Below are positions 22,793 through 34,600 of a stretch of DNA of 64,000 bases, piece after piece (the stretch's first letter is position 1; every line of letters starts with the position of its first letter). The notes beneath the pieces were generated by a model, which saw nothing but the letters and a program-made list of their open reading frames with translations, made no database searches and was not told the origin of the DNA. The stretch is from Meandrina meandrites (lineage: Eukaryota > Cnidaria > Anthozoa > Scleractinia > Meandrinidae), in the NCBI GenBank assembly GCA_963693305.1, contig OY855905.1:2074201-2138200 (forward strand), given 5' to 3'. Both the position numbers and the translations under genes were made by a program.

Positions 22793-25357
22793 CTATAAAG
22801 TAACTAGGTCTCGAATCTTCTGTTTGTCTATCCCGAGCTTGTTTTTCAAAAACTTTAGAAAAGCAGTGAAACAGAAAGGGTCCTCATTTTTCGCGGCAAA
22901 ATAGATGTACTGTCTGGCCACAAGCAAACAATAATTAATACCCAAAAAAGTCTGCTTTTCAGGGTGAAGAGCAAATAGAATATCGCGTTGTTGGAGGTTA
23001 TCAACTTGCGGATTGTTTTTTGAATTCCACCAAGAAGTAAACTTAATCCAAAATACTTTACTTGAATCACATTCAACAAAAAGATGCGTTAGTGTTTGTC
23101 TGCCATTGCAAAGGTAACATTTGTCATTTTCTGCTAACTTATCTCTAAAAAGTCTACTTTTTGTGTACAGAATGTTGTGATTGATCTTAAATTGAAAAAC
23201 AGACATTCTGACGTCGAGAGTTAGCTTAAAGGGAAGCTCATAAATATATGCAATTTGCTCGGCAGAAAAACCTGCCTTATCAAGCTTGCCCCGCGAGGTA
23301 GGTTTCTCAAAAATTTGCTTTGTTAGTAGTTGTCTTAGCATCTTGCTTGAAATATTTTGTATGTCAGTGATCTTCTCCTCGCAGTCGTTAGTTTCGGTTT
23401 CCCCGTAAGTACCCTTGAGCAACTTTTTCCAGCTTGTGGGAATAGCATTTAAAAGCCCTAAATATTGCAAGAAGTGTGTTTTGATACAGAATTTACACTG
23501 GAACTCGTTAAACGTCAATAGATTTCCGTCCTCAGACATCAAATCTTTTATGTATTTAACTCCGGCTTCATACCACGGCCTAAGGAATACAGATTTTCCC
23601 GCAATTGTAATAAATCGATTGTTCCAAATGACCTCATTTTCCACATCGTTTTTGCTTAAGGGAGTATGAGCCACAATCCTCTGCCATGCATCGAGCACGT
23701 CTTTGTAAAATAATGGTAAACAAGAAAGTTGCGGAAGAGTTTTTAGTGAAAAGTTGCAATCGAAAATAAGTTTTTCGCCAATGTCTCTCAGATAATCAAG
23801 TGGCAGTGATTTCCACATAGCGTACTCAGGAGCGGATAGTCTTTTAACCCAAGCTGCTTTAAGCGATTTGTTGATGATGTCGAAATCAGGCATACCTAAA
23901 CCCCCTTCTTTTCTTTCGCCTATCATCGTTGTCTTTTTGATCTTTGGGTTCTTGTGACTCCAGATAAAATCCACAATTTTCTTATTAACTCTTTTTACAA
24001 AATCTTCGGAAATGGGAAGAACAGCTGAGACAAAGGTTAATTTAGAGAGTGCTAAGGATTTTACTATGTTGATTTTCCCATACAGAGTCAAGTCTCTGGA
24101 CGACCAAACGCTAAGGCATTTTTCCAAGGAACTCAGTCTTATTTCTAAGTTTTTGCTATCAGAGATGTTCTGGTCTGTTGTAAAGCAGACACCAAGAGCA
24201 TTAACATAATTCTCAGGCCAGCGAATACCAAAGGGTGTGTCGGTTCTGTTCTTGTTTGAACCTAACCATAATGCCTCCGTTTTTGACCTATTTAGCTCGA
24301 GCCCCGAGCACAGTCTAAACAAATCCAGCTTTTTGAACAGGTTGCTGGCTGATGTAGTATCTTCAACAAGGCAAGTAGTATCATCAGCGTACTGGGATAA
24401 TTTAAATTCCTTTGAGTTAAGCGATAAGCCCTTTATCGATTTGTCGCTTCTAATAGCGCCTGCTAGAAGCTCCACCCCAATAACAAAAAGAATTCCAGAA
24501 AGGGGGCACCCCTGTCTAACACCACGCTCCAGAGAAAAAAAGGGTGTTGCGAAGCCATTGTTGGTAACACAGCTTTGTGGGTTAGTGTAAAATGTTTTGA
24601 TCCATTTAACTAGCATATCTCCAAAACCAAAAGTTTTTAATGCTCTGAATAAAAAAGACCATTCAATGCTGTCGAAAGCCTTCCTGAAATCTAAAAAAAG
24701 CGCAATGCCAGGAGTCCTCGTGTATTGACAACGTTCAATAACATCTGAAATTAGGCGAATATTTTGTCCAATAAAACGCTTTTTCACATAACCCGTTTGA
24801 TCACTGTGAATAATGCTTGGCAATATTTTAGATATTCTCGAAGCTATTGCTCTAGTAGCGATTTTGTAATCAGTGTTCAGCAGCGAGATTGGTCTCCAGT
24901 TGTCGAGGAGCGTTTTATCTTTATTCTTCTTCGGAATAAGAGTAATTATCCCTCTTCTTTGTGAAATGGTTAATTCCCCGCATTCGAAAGCGTAATTTAG
25001 GCTGTCAACTAATTCTTGCCCTACACTTTCCCAGAAAGCTAAGTAGAACTCAGCGGAGAGACCGTCCGAGCCGGGAGATTTTCCTTTTGCCATTTGCTTC
25101 AGAGACGCGAAGCACTCATCTTTTGTTAATAAGCCTTCGCATGATTGCTTCTGGTCCGCAGATATTTCAGGTAAAACTGGGTTATTAACAAAGGTGTCGA
25201 AGCGCTGGTCGTCTGAATTGGCACCAGTGGAAGTGTACAGCTCCTTATAGAACCGATGCACTTCATTTAAAATATCCTTTGGTCTAGAAATAGTGGTTTT
25301 ATCCGGAAGTTTCAGTTCAGTTATATACTTAGAAATATTTAGAATTGCGCTCACCAT
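22793..25357 (-). pseudogene. LINE ORF2, reverse transcriptase part (frameshifted from the endonuclease)
   Basis: An 854-residue open frame encoding the reverse transcriptase and C-terminal domain. Motifs include LFLDFRKAFDSIEW, GVRQGCPLSGILF and the catalytic QYADD, followed by thumb-region sequence and a C-terminal zinc-ribbon-like CYLCNGRQTLTHLFVEC. Its N-terminal side lacks the endonuclease, which lies in another frame immediately upstream, so the first Met is not a real start. No internal stop is present, which points to recent activity. Confidence 0.85.
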
Positions 25358-26465
25358 ATTCGCACCAGCGAGCTTTACTTCGCGCTATGGCCCCCCGGGT
25401 TCTGAGCAATGATAACTGGTTCAATTTAAATTTTACATTATGAAACTCGGACACGTTTTCCTCTGATGGATCCTCGCCAACTTTTCTTTGCAGATTGTAT
25501 AGTTCGCTTTGAAGCAATTCTTCTTCGTTTCTGCGCTGTTTTGATCGCCTTTTGGAAAAGAATAAAGTAAAGCTTCTGATTTCCATCTTAATCATTTCCC
25601 AGTAAAGTCTTTTGTCGTCCAAATAGCCGTATTTTTCTTTATATTTCTCTATGTTTTCATTGAGTTCTTCGACGAAATTTTTATCTTCTAGAAGAGAATT
25701 ATTGAATTTAAAAAAACCAGGTCCGCGCTTTTCATAATCTTCAGACAAAAAAGAGAAAGAGACTGCCGCATGATCCGAGAAAGACACTGGAATTATCTTG
25801 CATTCTTTTATCTGATTAATAATGCCGGTAGAAACCAAAAAATAATCTAATCTACAGTGAATTTTTAAAGACTTATGATGCCAAGTGAACAAAGTCTCCT
25901 TTGGATGCATGTATCGCCAAGCGTCGTTTAAATCTAGAGTTCTACAGAAATTGTAAATAGCTTGGACAACTGCCTCTTTTTTCCCAACGGGGCAGCCACC
26001 GCTTTTGTCACTTGGAGTCAGTGCACAGTTAAAATCGCCTCCAACAATGATATTCTCATTTGCATATTTTACGAGCATACCCTTGAGGTTGTCGAAAAAT
26101 TTAACTTGTTGTGCTAAATCGTTCGGAGCGTAAATGTTTGCAAAAACAAACGTCGTGTTATCAATTCGGACTTCCAATATTATTATTCTACCTTTTCCGC
26201 TCATTTCACATCCAATAATTTCGGCGTCTAGAGAAGGATTAAACATGATCACTGTTCCTTTGCTATGCCTCGAGCCGTGACAGAAAAACATTTTGCCTCC
26301 CCACTCCGCCGACCAGAGTTTTTCAATTTCACTAGAGCAATACGTTTCTTGCAAAAAAATTATTTGAAATTTATTAATGTGCAGCCATCTAAAAACTTGT
26401 CTTCTTTTTCGCGCGCTATTGAGACCCCTTGTGTTCACTGTAACGCATGAAAACGAATGTGGCAT
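25329..26465 (-). pseudogene. LINE ORF2, APE-type endonuclease part
   Basis: A 378-residue frame beginning MPHSFSCVTVNTRGLN and carrying the endonuclease motifs LQET, GGDFN and FSDHAAVSF. It nicks target DNA for target-primed reverse transcription. The frame stops at 25329 after WCEYGERNSKYF, a conserved L1 linker motif, and overlaps the reverse-transcriptase frame by 29 nt. One indel near 25330-25360 therefore separates the two halves. Confidence 0.85.
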
Positions 26466-26844
26466 TACGGTAATGAGAAAGTTTGACTTACCTCAATAAA
26501 CTTGCGAGCTCAAAAACAGACAGCAGGAAGAAACGAGACCTCGTGAGCGCCTAAAACAATTTCTATCACTATTAAAGCTTAGAACATGTAACAAAAAACA
26601 AATCGAATCGACTATAAATACACTGTTACAAGTAAACATTACATAAAGGATAGCCCTAATTGCTAAAGAATGAATAATTTCTTGCAAGACACATTCCAAA
26701 TTGAGACGCCTGACTTGACCAGATAGAGATAAATACTTGTTACAGGACCCGTATAAACAGGCACCACATCCAAACTAAGAGCAAGTTCAAGAGATACTAC
26801 GAACCAGAGTCTTATGTATAAAATTGTTTCAAATGCAAAACTGT

Positions 26845-27528
26845 TTATCGGTTTTCCTGAAAGAGCTGATCATCGATATACAACTTGTCATAAACCAACT
26901 TCGCTGTGCATCCACGTTTCCTTGCAGCTTTTAGATGTGGTAAGAGCGATTTCCTGATATCCACGATTTCCTTCGGGAAGTCCAGGGACACTCCAAAATT
27001 TGTTCCAGCGAGGATTGGAGCTTTGGACAGGACAAAGTCCTTGTCCTTGAAGAAACTAAATTTGGCAATGATAGGTCTAGGTTTGCCATCTGAACGCGGC
27101 TTTCCTACTCTGTGAGCTCTTTCGATGGAAATTTCCTTCGCGTTCTCAACTCTAAGCTCTTTGTCCATAAAGTTGCGAAGAATATACTCCGTTTTTGCAA
27201 AAGATTCCTCTGCTACTTCAGGGATGTTAAAGAAATTCAAATTATTTCTTCGGCTATGGCTTTCAAGGCGAATGGCACGTTCCTTCTCCGACTTAACATC
27301 TTTCTGTAAACCACTGACACCTTTTTGAAGCGCTTGGATTGTTCCCTCTTGGGCTGCGATAGCTTTTTTAAACTCAGCAATCTCTGTGTGCGCGTTGGAG
27401 AGACTGTCTTTTAAATCGTTGTTTTCTTTCTGAAGGTCTGTTAGCTTCTCTTTTAGATCATCAATTTCTTGGAACCTAGATAAAGCCAGGTCCAGCTTCT
27501 GGTTTATCGCTTCTATAGTGGCGGCCAT
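26845..27528 (-). CDS. LINE ORF1 (coiled-coil RNA-binding protein)
   Basis: A 227-residue intact frame. Residues about 10-95 form a heptad-rich coiled coil (IDDLKEKLTDLQKEN and similar). This is followed by RRNNLNFFNIPE and ERAHRVGKP, the pattern of the RRM-like and C-terminal domains of L1 ORF1 proteins. It should bind LINE RNA as a trimer. It is separated from ORF2 by about 380 nt. Confidence 0.8.
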   Translation of the reverse strand: MAATIEAINQKLDLALSRFQEIDDLKEKLTDLQKENNDLKDSLSNAHTEIAEFKKAIAAQEGTIQALQKGVSGLQKDVKSEKERAIRLESHSRRNNLNFFNIPEVAEESFAKTEYILRNFMDKELRVENAKEISIERAHRVGKPRSDGKPRPIIAKFSFFKDKDFVLSKAPILAGTNFGVSLDFPKEIVDIRKSLLPHLKAARKRGCTAKLVYDKLYIDDQLFQENR

Positions 27529-28012
27529 GTTGTGACAACTGCAACTATGGCAGTTGGGACTGGTGCTGACCGTGAACGGACGTGTTCAGCTACGCTCCGT
27601 AGATGAAAATCTAATTTAAACCTAAAGACTCGTATTCCAGGCCGAATATAATGGGGAAAAACGATGGAGAAAACGAGGAAGCAGGAGAGGAAACGAAAGG
27701 AAGCCAAGGACGAAAGAGAGCAAGAGAAACGACCGGTTCACAATCTTCACAAACGGATGAAGACAGCCATAGTTGCGTTTCCTGAGTTGCCATTTGCCCT
27801 GTGCCGTGCGAAATTTTCGATATGAATAAGTGTTTCACCTGCACGTTAATTTCTATGTAGATCAAACTCATTTTCATATAGAAATGGAATATAGAGTGAC
27901 TCGTTGTAGGAAGATATTATGGCGTCTGCATTCCTCCAGAATAGCCATTAATTACAGGAATGGCTCCGACCTCCGAGTGCACTGGGAACAAGTATAGTTA
28001 TAGTTATAATAG

Positions 28013-28255
28013 CACTCCGGTTAGCCTACTATGCACTCCGGTTAGCCTACTGTGCACTTCGGTTAGCCTACTGTGCACTTCGGTTAGCCTACTGTGCACT
28101 TCGGTTAGCCTACTGTGCACTTCGGTTAGCCTACTGTGCACTTCGGTTAGCCTACTATGCATTCCGGTTAGCCTACTGTGCACTTCGGTTAGCCTACTGA
28201 GCACTTCGGTTAGCCTACTATGCATTTCCAGCGTACTATGCACTTCGGTTAGCCT
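28013..28255. repeat. 21-bp minisatellite, about 12 copies
   Basis: The unit 'cacttcggttagcctactgtg' repeats about twelve times with few substitutions and one shortened copy near 28222-28238. Because 21 is divisible by three, the array is open in several frames (SVSLLCT repeats on +). There is no other sign of coding. Confidence 0.9.
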
Positions 28256-28327
28256 GTTTACGGTTAGCTCTTCATATTTGTAAGGGTAACATGATATATT
28301 CTTAAAATTATCAGTTCCTGGAGCCAG

Positions 28328-28400
28328 CTCCCTGGTGGCGTAGTGGTCATGAGACACGGTCAACAGTCGGATGACCCGGGTTCGACTCTACTTCAGAGCA
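28328..28400 (+). repeat. tRNA-derived SINE head
   Basis: It has an A-box-like 'tggcgtagtggtcatgag' and a B-box 'gggttcgactc' with tRNA-like spacing, followed by an A-rich tail near 28434. Stems do not fold into a canonical cloverleaf, so it is called a SINE, not a tRNA. Confidence 0.55.
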
Positions 28401-29054
28401 CTTTGTTTGAAATATTTTCTTTTTTCACTTTAACAAAAAAAAAATCTAAGTGTCCGGAGCCATTCCTGCATTTAAGGCCATGTTTCCTCCAGTGTTTGAG
28501 CGCATTTGTTATTGTTAACTCCTTGAAGCTTCGTTAAACTTTTAAGTTTCCCAAGAAATATTTATTAAAAAAATATATCAGAACAGAATCCAAACTCATG
28601 GGATTTTCCCAACCCTGAAATCTCACGTCTAACTTTATTGTTGACACCCGTTTCCTTGCAAATATTTTATTCATGACGTATATTCCACACCCCCTTCAGT
28701 TTCCCACGATCGTCCTTTCTGAAATCGAGACATAATGAAAGTTTCAAAATGATTTTACGTTCCCCCAATAACGTTACATTCGTCCATGCCCTGACGATAA
28801 GTTGAATTTCTTCCTCATGAATGAAAACGATCGAAAAAAGACCATCAAATTAAGTAACATAATTTGTTAGTTTATCATGATTTAGTAGTTGCTGAGCTCG
28901 GGTTATAGCGGACACGCCTCCATTCTTTAAACGCTGGTATTTTAACGCATTTAATGTCATCATTCCTCTGGTGGTAGGTGAATAGATCTTGATATCCTTT
29001 GAACTAAAGTTAAGTTTTAACGTGCGTTGAAACTATCAGATTTTCAAGATAAAA

Positions 29055-31627
29055 GAATTAAAAACCAAAGAAAACGTAAATGTTTCACAGTCGAAAAGGA
29101 GAGAAAATAGAACTAAAAAATAAATCTAATGTTCTCGAAAATACTGAAAACCAATTATTTTTATATTGTTTCTGATTATGTCGAAAGAAAGAATCTGGCT
29201 TTGTTTACTCATTCATGAAAAAATACTTGAAAATTTTTGGTGCTGTACCCTTAAGTTTGTTTTGCGTGTGTGTCGTGTTACACGATATTTATGAGTGTTT
29301 GATGAAGTGTACAGTTTTCTGACCGAGTTAGAATAACATCTTTATAGCGCTTCAAAGCGTCAATTCTAACTCTTTAGTTGTTTAATTGTCTAAGTCCTGA
29401 AAGTTGCTTTATTATTAATAAATTTAGTCCTCGACGCAAAGAAAAGGTCCATATTGTTTAACTGAAGGTATTGTTTTAGGAAAAATAGGATGAAGTGTAA
29501 ATTATCCAAATGCGTCATCGCTACTACTGGAGGAAGGCAGTTATTACGAGACTATGATAGAAGCTGATAGGGTTTCAACCGTTTGTTCACTAAGTTATTG
29601 CCATAACTCCTTTGTTTAAAAAACAACCATTGTCTCAGTACTTTGTGAGTTATTTGCTTGTTAGCAAAAGAAGCAATGCACGAAAGGATACGTTACCAAG
29701 CTTTCTTTTTTCCGAGTCCAACTCAGTTCTAATACCAACGAAATCTAAAGCAAGAGCAATTGAAGCGAGAGCTTCATGTCTTGTACATAAAGAGAACACT
29801 TTATGTCGCAACTCAAGAATGTACTTGTTTCAACGACAATGCCGTGATGGCATGTGGTGAAAATATTGGTCACATTGTCTGGAAGTTCAAACGAAACCAG
29901 CATTCGGAAAACAAGGGAAAAATAAACTTGTAAACGAGAAGAAATTTCCAGCTTAGATTGTAGAAGCGAGCATTTCTAGCTCAACTCGCTCACGAAATCC
30001 CACCAGTTACGCAAGCCAAGAAAATTAAGTAAATAGAAAAATTAAACCAAAGAAAACGTAAATGTTTCACAGTCGAACAGGAGAGGAAGTACAAATAGTC
30101 GGTTTTCAGTATTTTCTCGAATATTGTTTCTGATTATGTCAAAAGAAAGAATCTGGCTTTGTCTACTCATTCATAAAAGAAAATGCTTGAAAATATTATT
30201 CTTTGTGCTTTACCTTTTAGTTTGTTTTGCGTGTGTATCGTTTTAAAGCGATATTTGTGAGTGTTTGATGGTCTTTGATGGAGTGTACAGTTTTCTGACC
30301 GAGTTAGAATAGCATTTTTATAGAGCTTCAAAGCGTCAATTCTAACTCTTTAGTTGTTTTATTGTCTAAGTCCTGAAAGTTGCTTAATTTAAATTAGTCC
30401 TCGATGCAAAGAAAATGACCCTATTGTTTAACTGAAGGTATTTGATTAAAAAAAAAAATACGATTAAAGGAGAAGTTCACTCCAGAATGGCCATTTATTT
30501 TCTTTACGCCAATAAAACGTTTCTACAAAAATATGTTATTCACCAAAATCTCAGCATCCAACGAGCGCTAAATCCCTACGAAATCTTTCTCTAAAGTAGC
30601 CCAAAATTCGACAACTGAACGCTGCCATCTTGGAGCTAGTAATGTATGCGTGACGTCAAAGAGTTCAGCCTGAAGCTTAGCGGGAAAATTTAAATACTCG
30701 AAACTCCTTGTTTCTTTGTAGTGGCTTTTGTTTGTCAAAATGCCTGTTTGTGCAGCTCCATGTTTCTCAAACAGATCTCCAAGAGATACAAAAAACCTTT
30801 CACCTTTTCTTTCCTTTCAGACAGGCATTTTGACAAACAAAAGCCACTTCAAAGAAACAAGGAGTTTCGAGTATTTAAATTTTCCCGCTAAACTTCAGGC
30901 TGAACTCTTTGACGTCACGCATACATTACTGGCTCCAAGATGGCGGCGTTCAGTTGTCGAATTTTGGGCTACTTTAGAGAAAGATTTCGTAGGGATTTAG
31001 CGCTCGTTGGATGCTGAAATTTTGGTGAATAACATATTTTTGTATAAACGTTTTATTGGCGTAAAGAAAATAAATGGCCATTCTGGAGTGAAGTTCTCCT
31101 TTAAGTAAATATCCAAATGCGTTATCGCTACTACTGAAGTAAAGCAGTTATTGCGAGACTATATGATAAAAGCTGATAGGTTTTTAACCCTTTGTTCACT
31201 AAGCTATTGCCATAACTCCTTTGTTTAAAAAAACACCCATTGTCTTGCTTTGTGAGTTATTTGCTTGTTAGCAAAAGAAGCACTGCACGAAAGGATACGT
31301 TACCAAGCTTTCTTTTTTCCGAGTCCAACTCAGTTCTAATACCAACGAAATCTAAAGCAAGAGCAATTGAAGCGAGAGCTTCATGTCTTGTACATAAAGA
31401 GAACACTTTATGTCGCAACTTTACCCAGAATGTACTTGCTTTAAGGTCCTTTAACGACAATACCGTGATAGCATGTGGTTAAAATATTGGTCACATTGTC
31501 TGGAAGTTCAAAAGAAACCAGCATTCGGAAAACAAGGGAAAAATAAACTTGTGGAACGAGAAGAAATTTCCAGCTAAGGTTGTAGACGCGAGCATTTCTA
31601 GCGGAATCCCGCCAGCTAGCAAGCCAT
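29055..31627. repeat. Tandem duplication of about 0.95 kb, second copy split by an insertion
   Basis: Copy 1 covers about 29055-30020 and copy 2 about 30041-31627. Shared blocks include 'accaaagaaaacgtaaatg', 'ttctgaccgagttagaata' and 'gaaaccagcattcggaaaa'. Copy 2 is interrupted at 30465-31103 by the foldback element. The open frames shared by both copies match no family I recognise. Confidence 0.8.
30465..31103. mobile_element. Foldback element with 283-bp inverted arms and a THAP-like start
   Basis: Left arm 30465-30747 and right arm 30821-31103 are inverted copies with few mismatches; the loop is 73 nt. Ends read TAAAGGAGAAGTTCACTCC. At 30740, at the arm/loop border, an ATG opens a frame reading MPVCAAPCFSNRSPRD, like the first residues of a THAP zinc finger (one Cys shifted), as found in P-type transposases. 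The frame then runs into the right arm. The element thus looks like the folded-back 5' end of a P-like transposon. No transposase core is present. Confidence 0.7.
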
Positions 31628-34600
31628 TCTGACGCAATTATGAGGCGGTATCAACCTCCTTGAGTCGTAAAAACTCAGTAATCTGTTAATCTCATTGCTA
31701 ATTTTTCGATGGCTCTGACAAAATATTATGTCTTGTAATAGTTGCAGCTGTTATTGCTTTTGCGCTGACTTCATTTATGTAAAGTATTTCAATTTTACCT
31801 GATTTTACGGCCTGGACAAACAAACCAGTCAAGTACGCCAGTAAACAAATCTACTTTAGAAGCTTATCATGTGTCAATGTTGCGCTGTTTAAAATGGTTT
31901 TAAAAAACATTGTGTGTGCAAGCTATAATATATTTTTCTGATTTAAACATGTTCTGGTATCTACTGTTCTCATAGATGCGGTTATTTATGTTTTTATACG
32001 GCTTAAGTAATTACCAAATGGGTATTCAAACAAGCCGCTTCATATAAATCGCGATTCTGGCGTACTGGTACGTGTTGTGTTGGATATAAGGTGCAATCTT
32101 CGTTAAAACAAAAAAAAAAAAACCAAAAAAAAACAGCCCCATTCCCCAGACTTTTATCAATGTTCTTGTATACATGAAACAGAGCCTTGGTTTATTTGCT
32201 CCTCCTCTGGTCTTTGGTGTTGAAATAGAAACATTCGTGCTGAATGAATATATTCTCGCCTGATCTTCAATCCTGTTTGAATGTTGGTCATTCTCAAGTC
32301 AAAATGTTCCATTCCGTTTGCTCCTCCTATCTAGCTTCACTTCACTGTATTATTTTGAAGTGGCCTGTTCAAAGCCAGTGGTTATTCAAGAGGTCTATTG
32401 AATGTTAACAATAGGGCGACAAGTCCATACAAATACCTGTATCGGTGGTCTGTACGGCAACATTCAAACGTGTATATCCTTACTAAGCTCTTATTTTAAG
32501 TTTTAGTTTTAATCTTTTGATATGATTTCTTTTACAAGATTCTGAAACAAAATGAACGTTAAAACAAAAATTGGAGTCGATGTAGGTGTTATTCTCTCTA
32601 CCCGACAAATTCGATGCTATCAATCTTGTGGTAGGGCGCGCTGGCCCGTGTTAAAAGAAATCAAATTGGCAAGCTGCTCGTTAAATTAAAATATGGACCA
32701 AATTGAAACTACTGTTAGTTTAATACAAAACTTATTGCATTTTCGATGATAGAATATGTGAAGTTATAGTCGGTCTAAAAATTATGTACGGGTGGGTCCT
32801 ATTCTCGCAAAGTAATTTGAATATTCAATATTTTTTTATATACATTGAGCTTTATGAAGGTAAGAACCTCCTTTTAATTGATTAAATTTACAGTAGTTTA
32901 ACTTTAAAAGATGAAGCGGTTTTACAAATCTCAGGCAAACAACATTTACATTTAAGTGAGTGATTTTTATGGAACCATTGTCAGGAAACCCAGATAACTA
33001 ACAAAGAAAATCCTGGCAAATTGTACCGTAAACCCAGTGTTGGACTTTTAATGAATCCCAAGTTAAAATATATCTTCATTGATGGAAAGGAAAATAAAAC
33101 TTCTTCGTTTTTTCGAGCTCTTTTTCATTCCTTAAGAACGAACCATTTGTTCGCAATATTAATGGGTTGGTATCATTTACGAGGTGTAAAATCGTCTCAC
33201 CAAACCTTTTACCTTCTTTCATGGAAGACTACAGATATTCACGACCAACTGACGTGTTTCTTCGTCATAAAAGTGATAAGGGGTTATTGTGATTTGACAA
33301 TGGGCTAAGAAAATAACGTTCTAAAGTGGTACATCTGGGATACATTCACTTAACCGGAAACGCTAGGACAACATTTGAATTTGAGCTGCAGATGTCCTTG
33401 TGTCGCCGTGTATCAAAGGCGCCAAAATTTAATCATTGCTGCCTTTGTCATTAAGTTCAAACTTAAATTTATATATAGCTTTTAATTTCACGAGACAAGG
33501 AAGTAGGGAAGGACAAAGCGTGAAATGAAAGCAAAACATGATTATGTCGGCTAGACACAAAGGGAACTAAACTCGTAAAATAAATACTTTTCATACAATT
33601 ATATTTGGCCGTCTAAATACCGACAAAAAGAAATGAATTTGAAGGGGAAGATAGCTCATTAGTGTCTGTTCCTATTTGCTAATGTTCCTTCGCTTTTTGT
33701 TATTCAAAACACAACACCAATATCTTTACTTACCAATATCTTTACTTATATTAATTATAATTCTTTTACAAAACGACTCGTTTCAAGTCGCCGCCTCGTG
33801 TATAAGTTGACTTGCATCAAGAATTTTGTTAAAACTATAACTATATTCTTAATAAAAAGACAAGATCATTTTGGTAACATAGAGGCTATAGCTGGATTTT
33901 GCTCAAACCGTTAAGGGAAGTATTGTTTTTATGTTTCGTGCCACTGTTCGCGAACATGGTGAAAAAGCGGGTATTGCCACCATATATACAAACAGGTTTT
34001 GTAATAGCCCAATTTTCAACGAGGCCGGGGTGCTTTCAAAATAAAGTATTATTTTTTTCGACAACTTCGCGGTTTTCAAAAAAACACACCTGATGAAATT
34101 TAGCCGCAAAAGAAAGTTAGTGCGAACATTTTCTGCCCTTAAAATATGGAACTATAACTTGACAGCAAAATGAAGAAAATTGTAATAACTATTGGCGGTT
34201 TCTAACTGTGCCATTTACTGGTGTTGGCCCGCCTTACGATGTGTTATTTATTAATTTAAACCTTACGGCTACGCTTACGCTTTTCGACAAAAGGTTTTTG
34301 AGTTTTCTATTGTGGCCTTTTATTTGTCACTGGACTTTATATGCTCTTGTTTCAGCTCAAAGAGTGTCTCTCAAGTGGAGGCAGTGTATGCGCTGTTAAC
34401 CAGTGTGTTTACCGTCTGATAGTCACACGGGTGATATTTCCCCTTTAAGAATCTATTCAAATTCAGTGACTAGTGACAGACAAAATTTTGAGTTTTGCAC
34501 AAATTTGTTTTAAAAGGTGAATGAATACTTCTAAAAGAGTAAGAAAAGTCACCAAACATGTTGATTACAGCACAATATAAAATTTTGATTAAACACTACA

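Larger units (their letters stand above)
22670..27870 (-). mobile_element. L1-like non-LTR retrotransposon, nearly full length
   Basis: Read on the minus strand it has ORF1 (27528-26845), then an endonuclease/reverse transcriptase ORF2 (26465-22793) broken by one frameshift, and an AT-rich 3' tail of TTA and TTTA units (about 22735-22680). The two-ORF layout, APE-type endonuclease, YADD reverse transcriptase and C-terminal CCHC-like zinc ribbon are those of L1-clade elements. The 5' boundary is approximate. Flanking target duplications were not identified. Confidence 0.85.

Noticed and set aside
27611..27877. Minus-strand 88-aa frame upstream of LINE ORF1.
   Set aside because: Lies in the likely LINE 5' UTR and shows no domain.
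28004..28363. Repeat protein encoded on either strand of the 21-bp array.
   Set aside because: Open only because the period is a multiple of three; no start context, no flanking coding signal.
31257..31460. Minus-strand 67-aa frame, partly shared with the copy near 29640-29860.
   Set aside because: Shared because the DNA is duplicated; no family match recognised and no splice sites that extend it.
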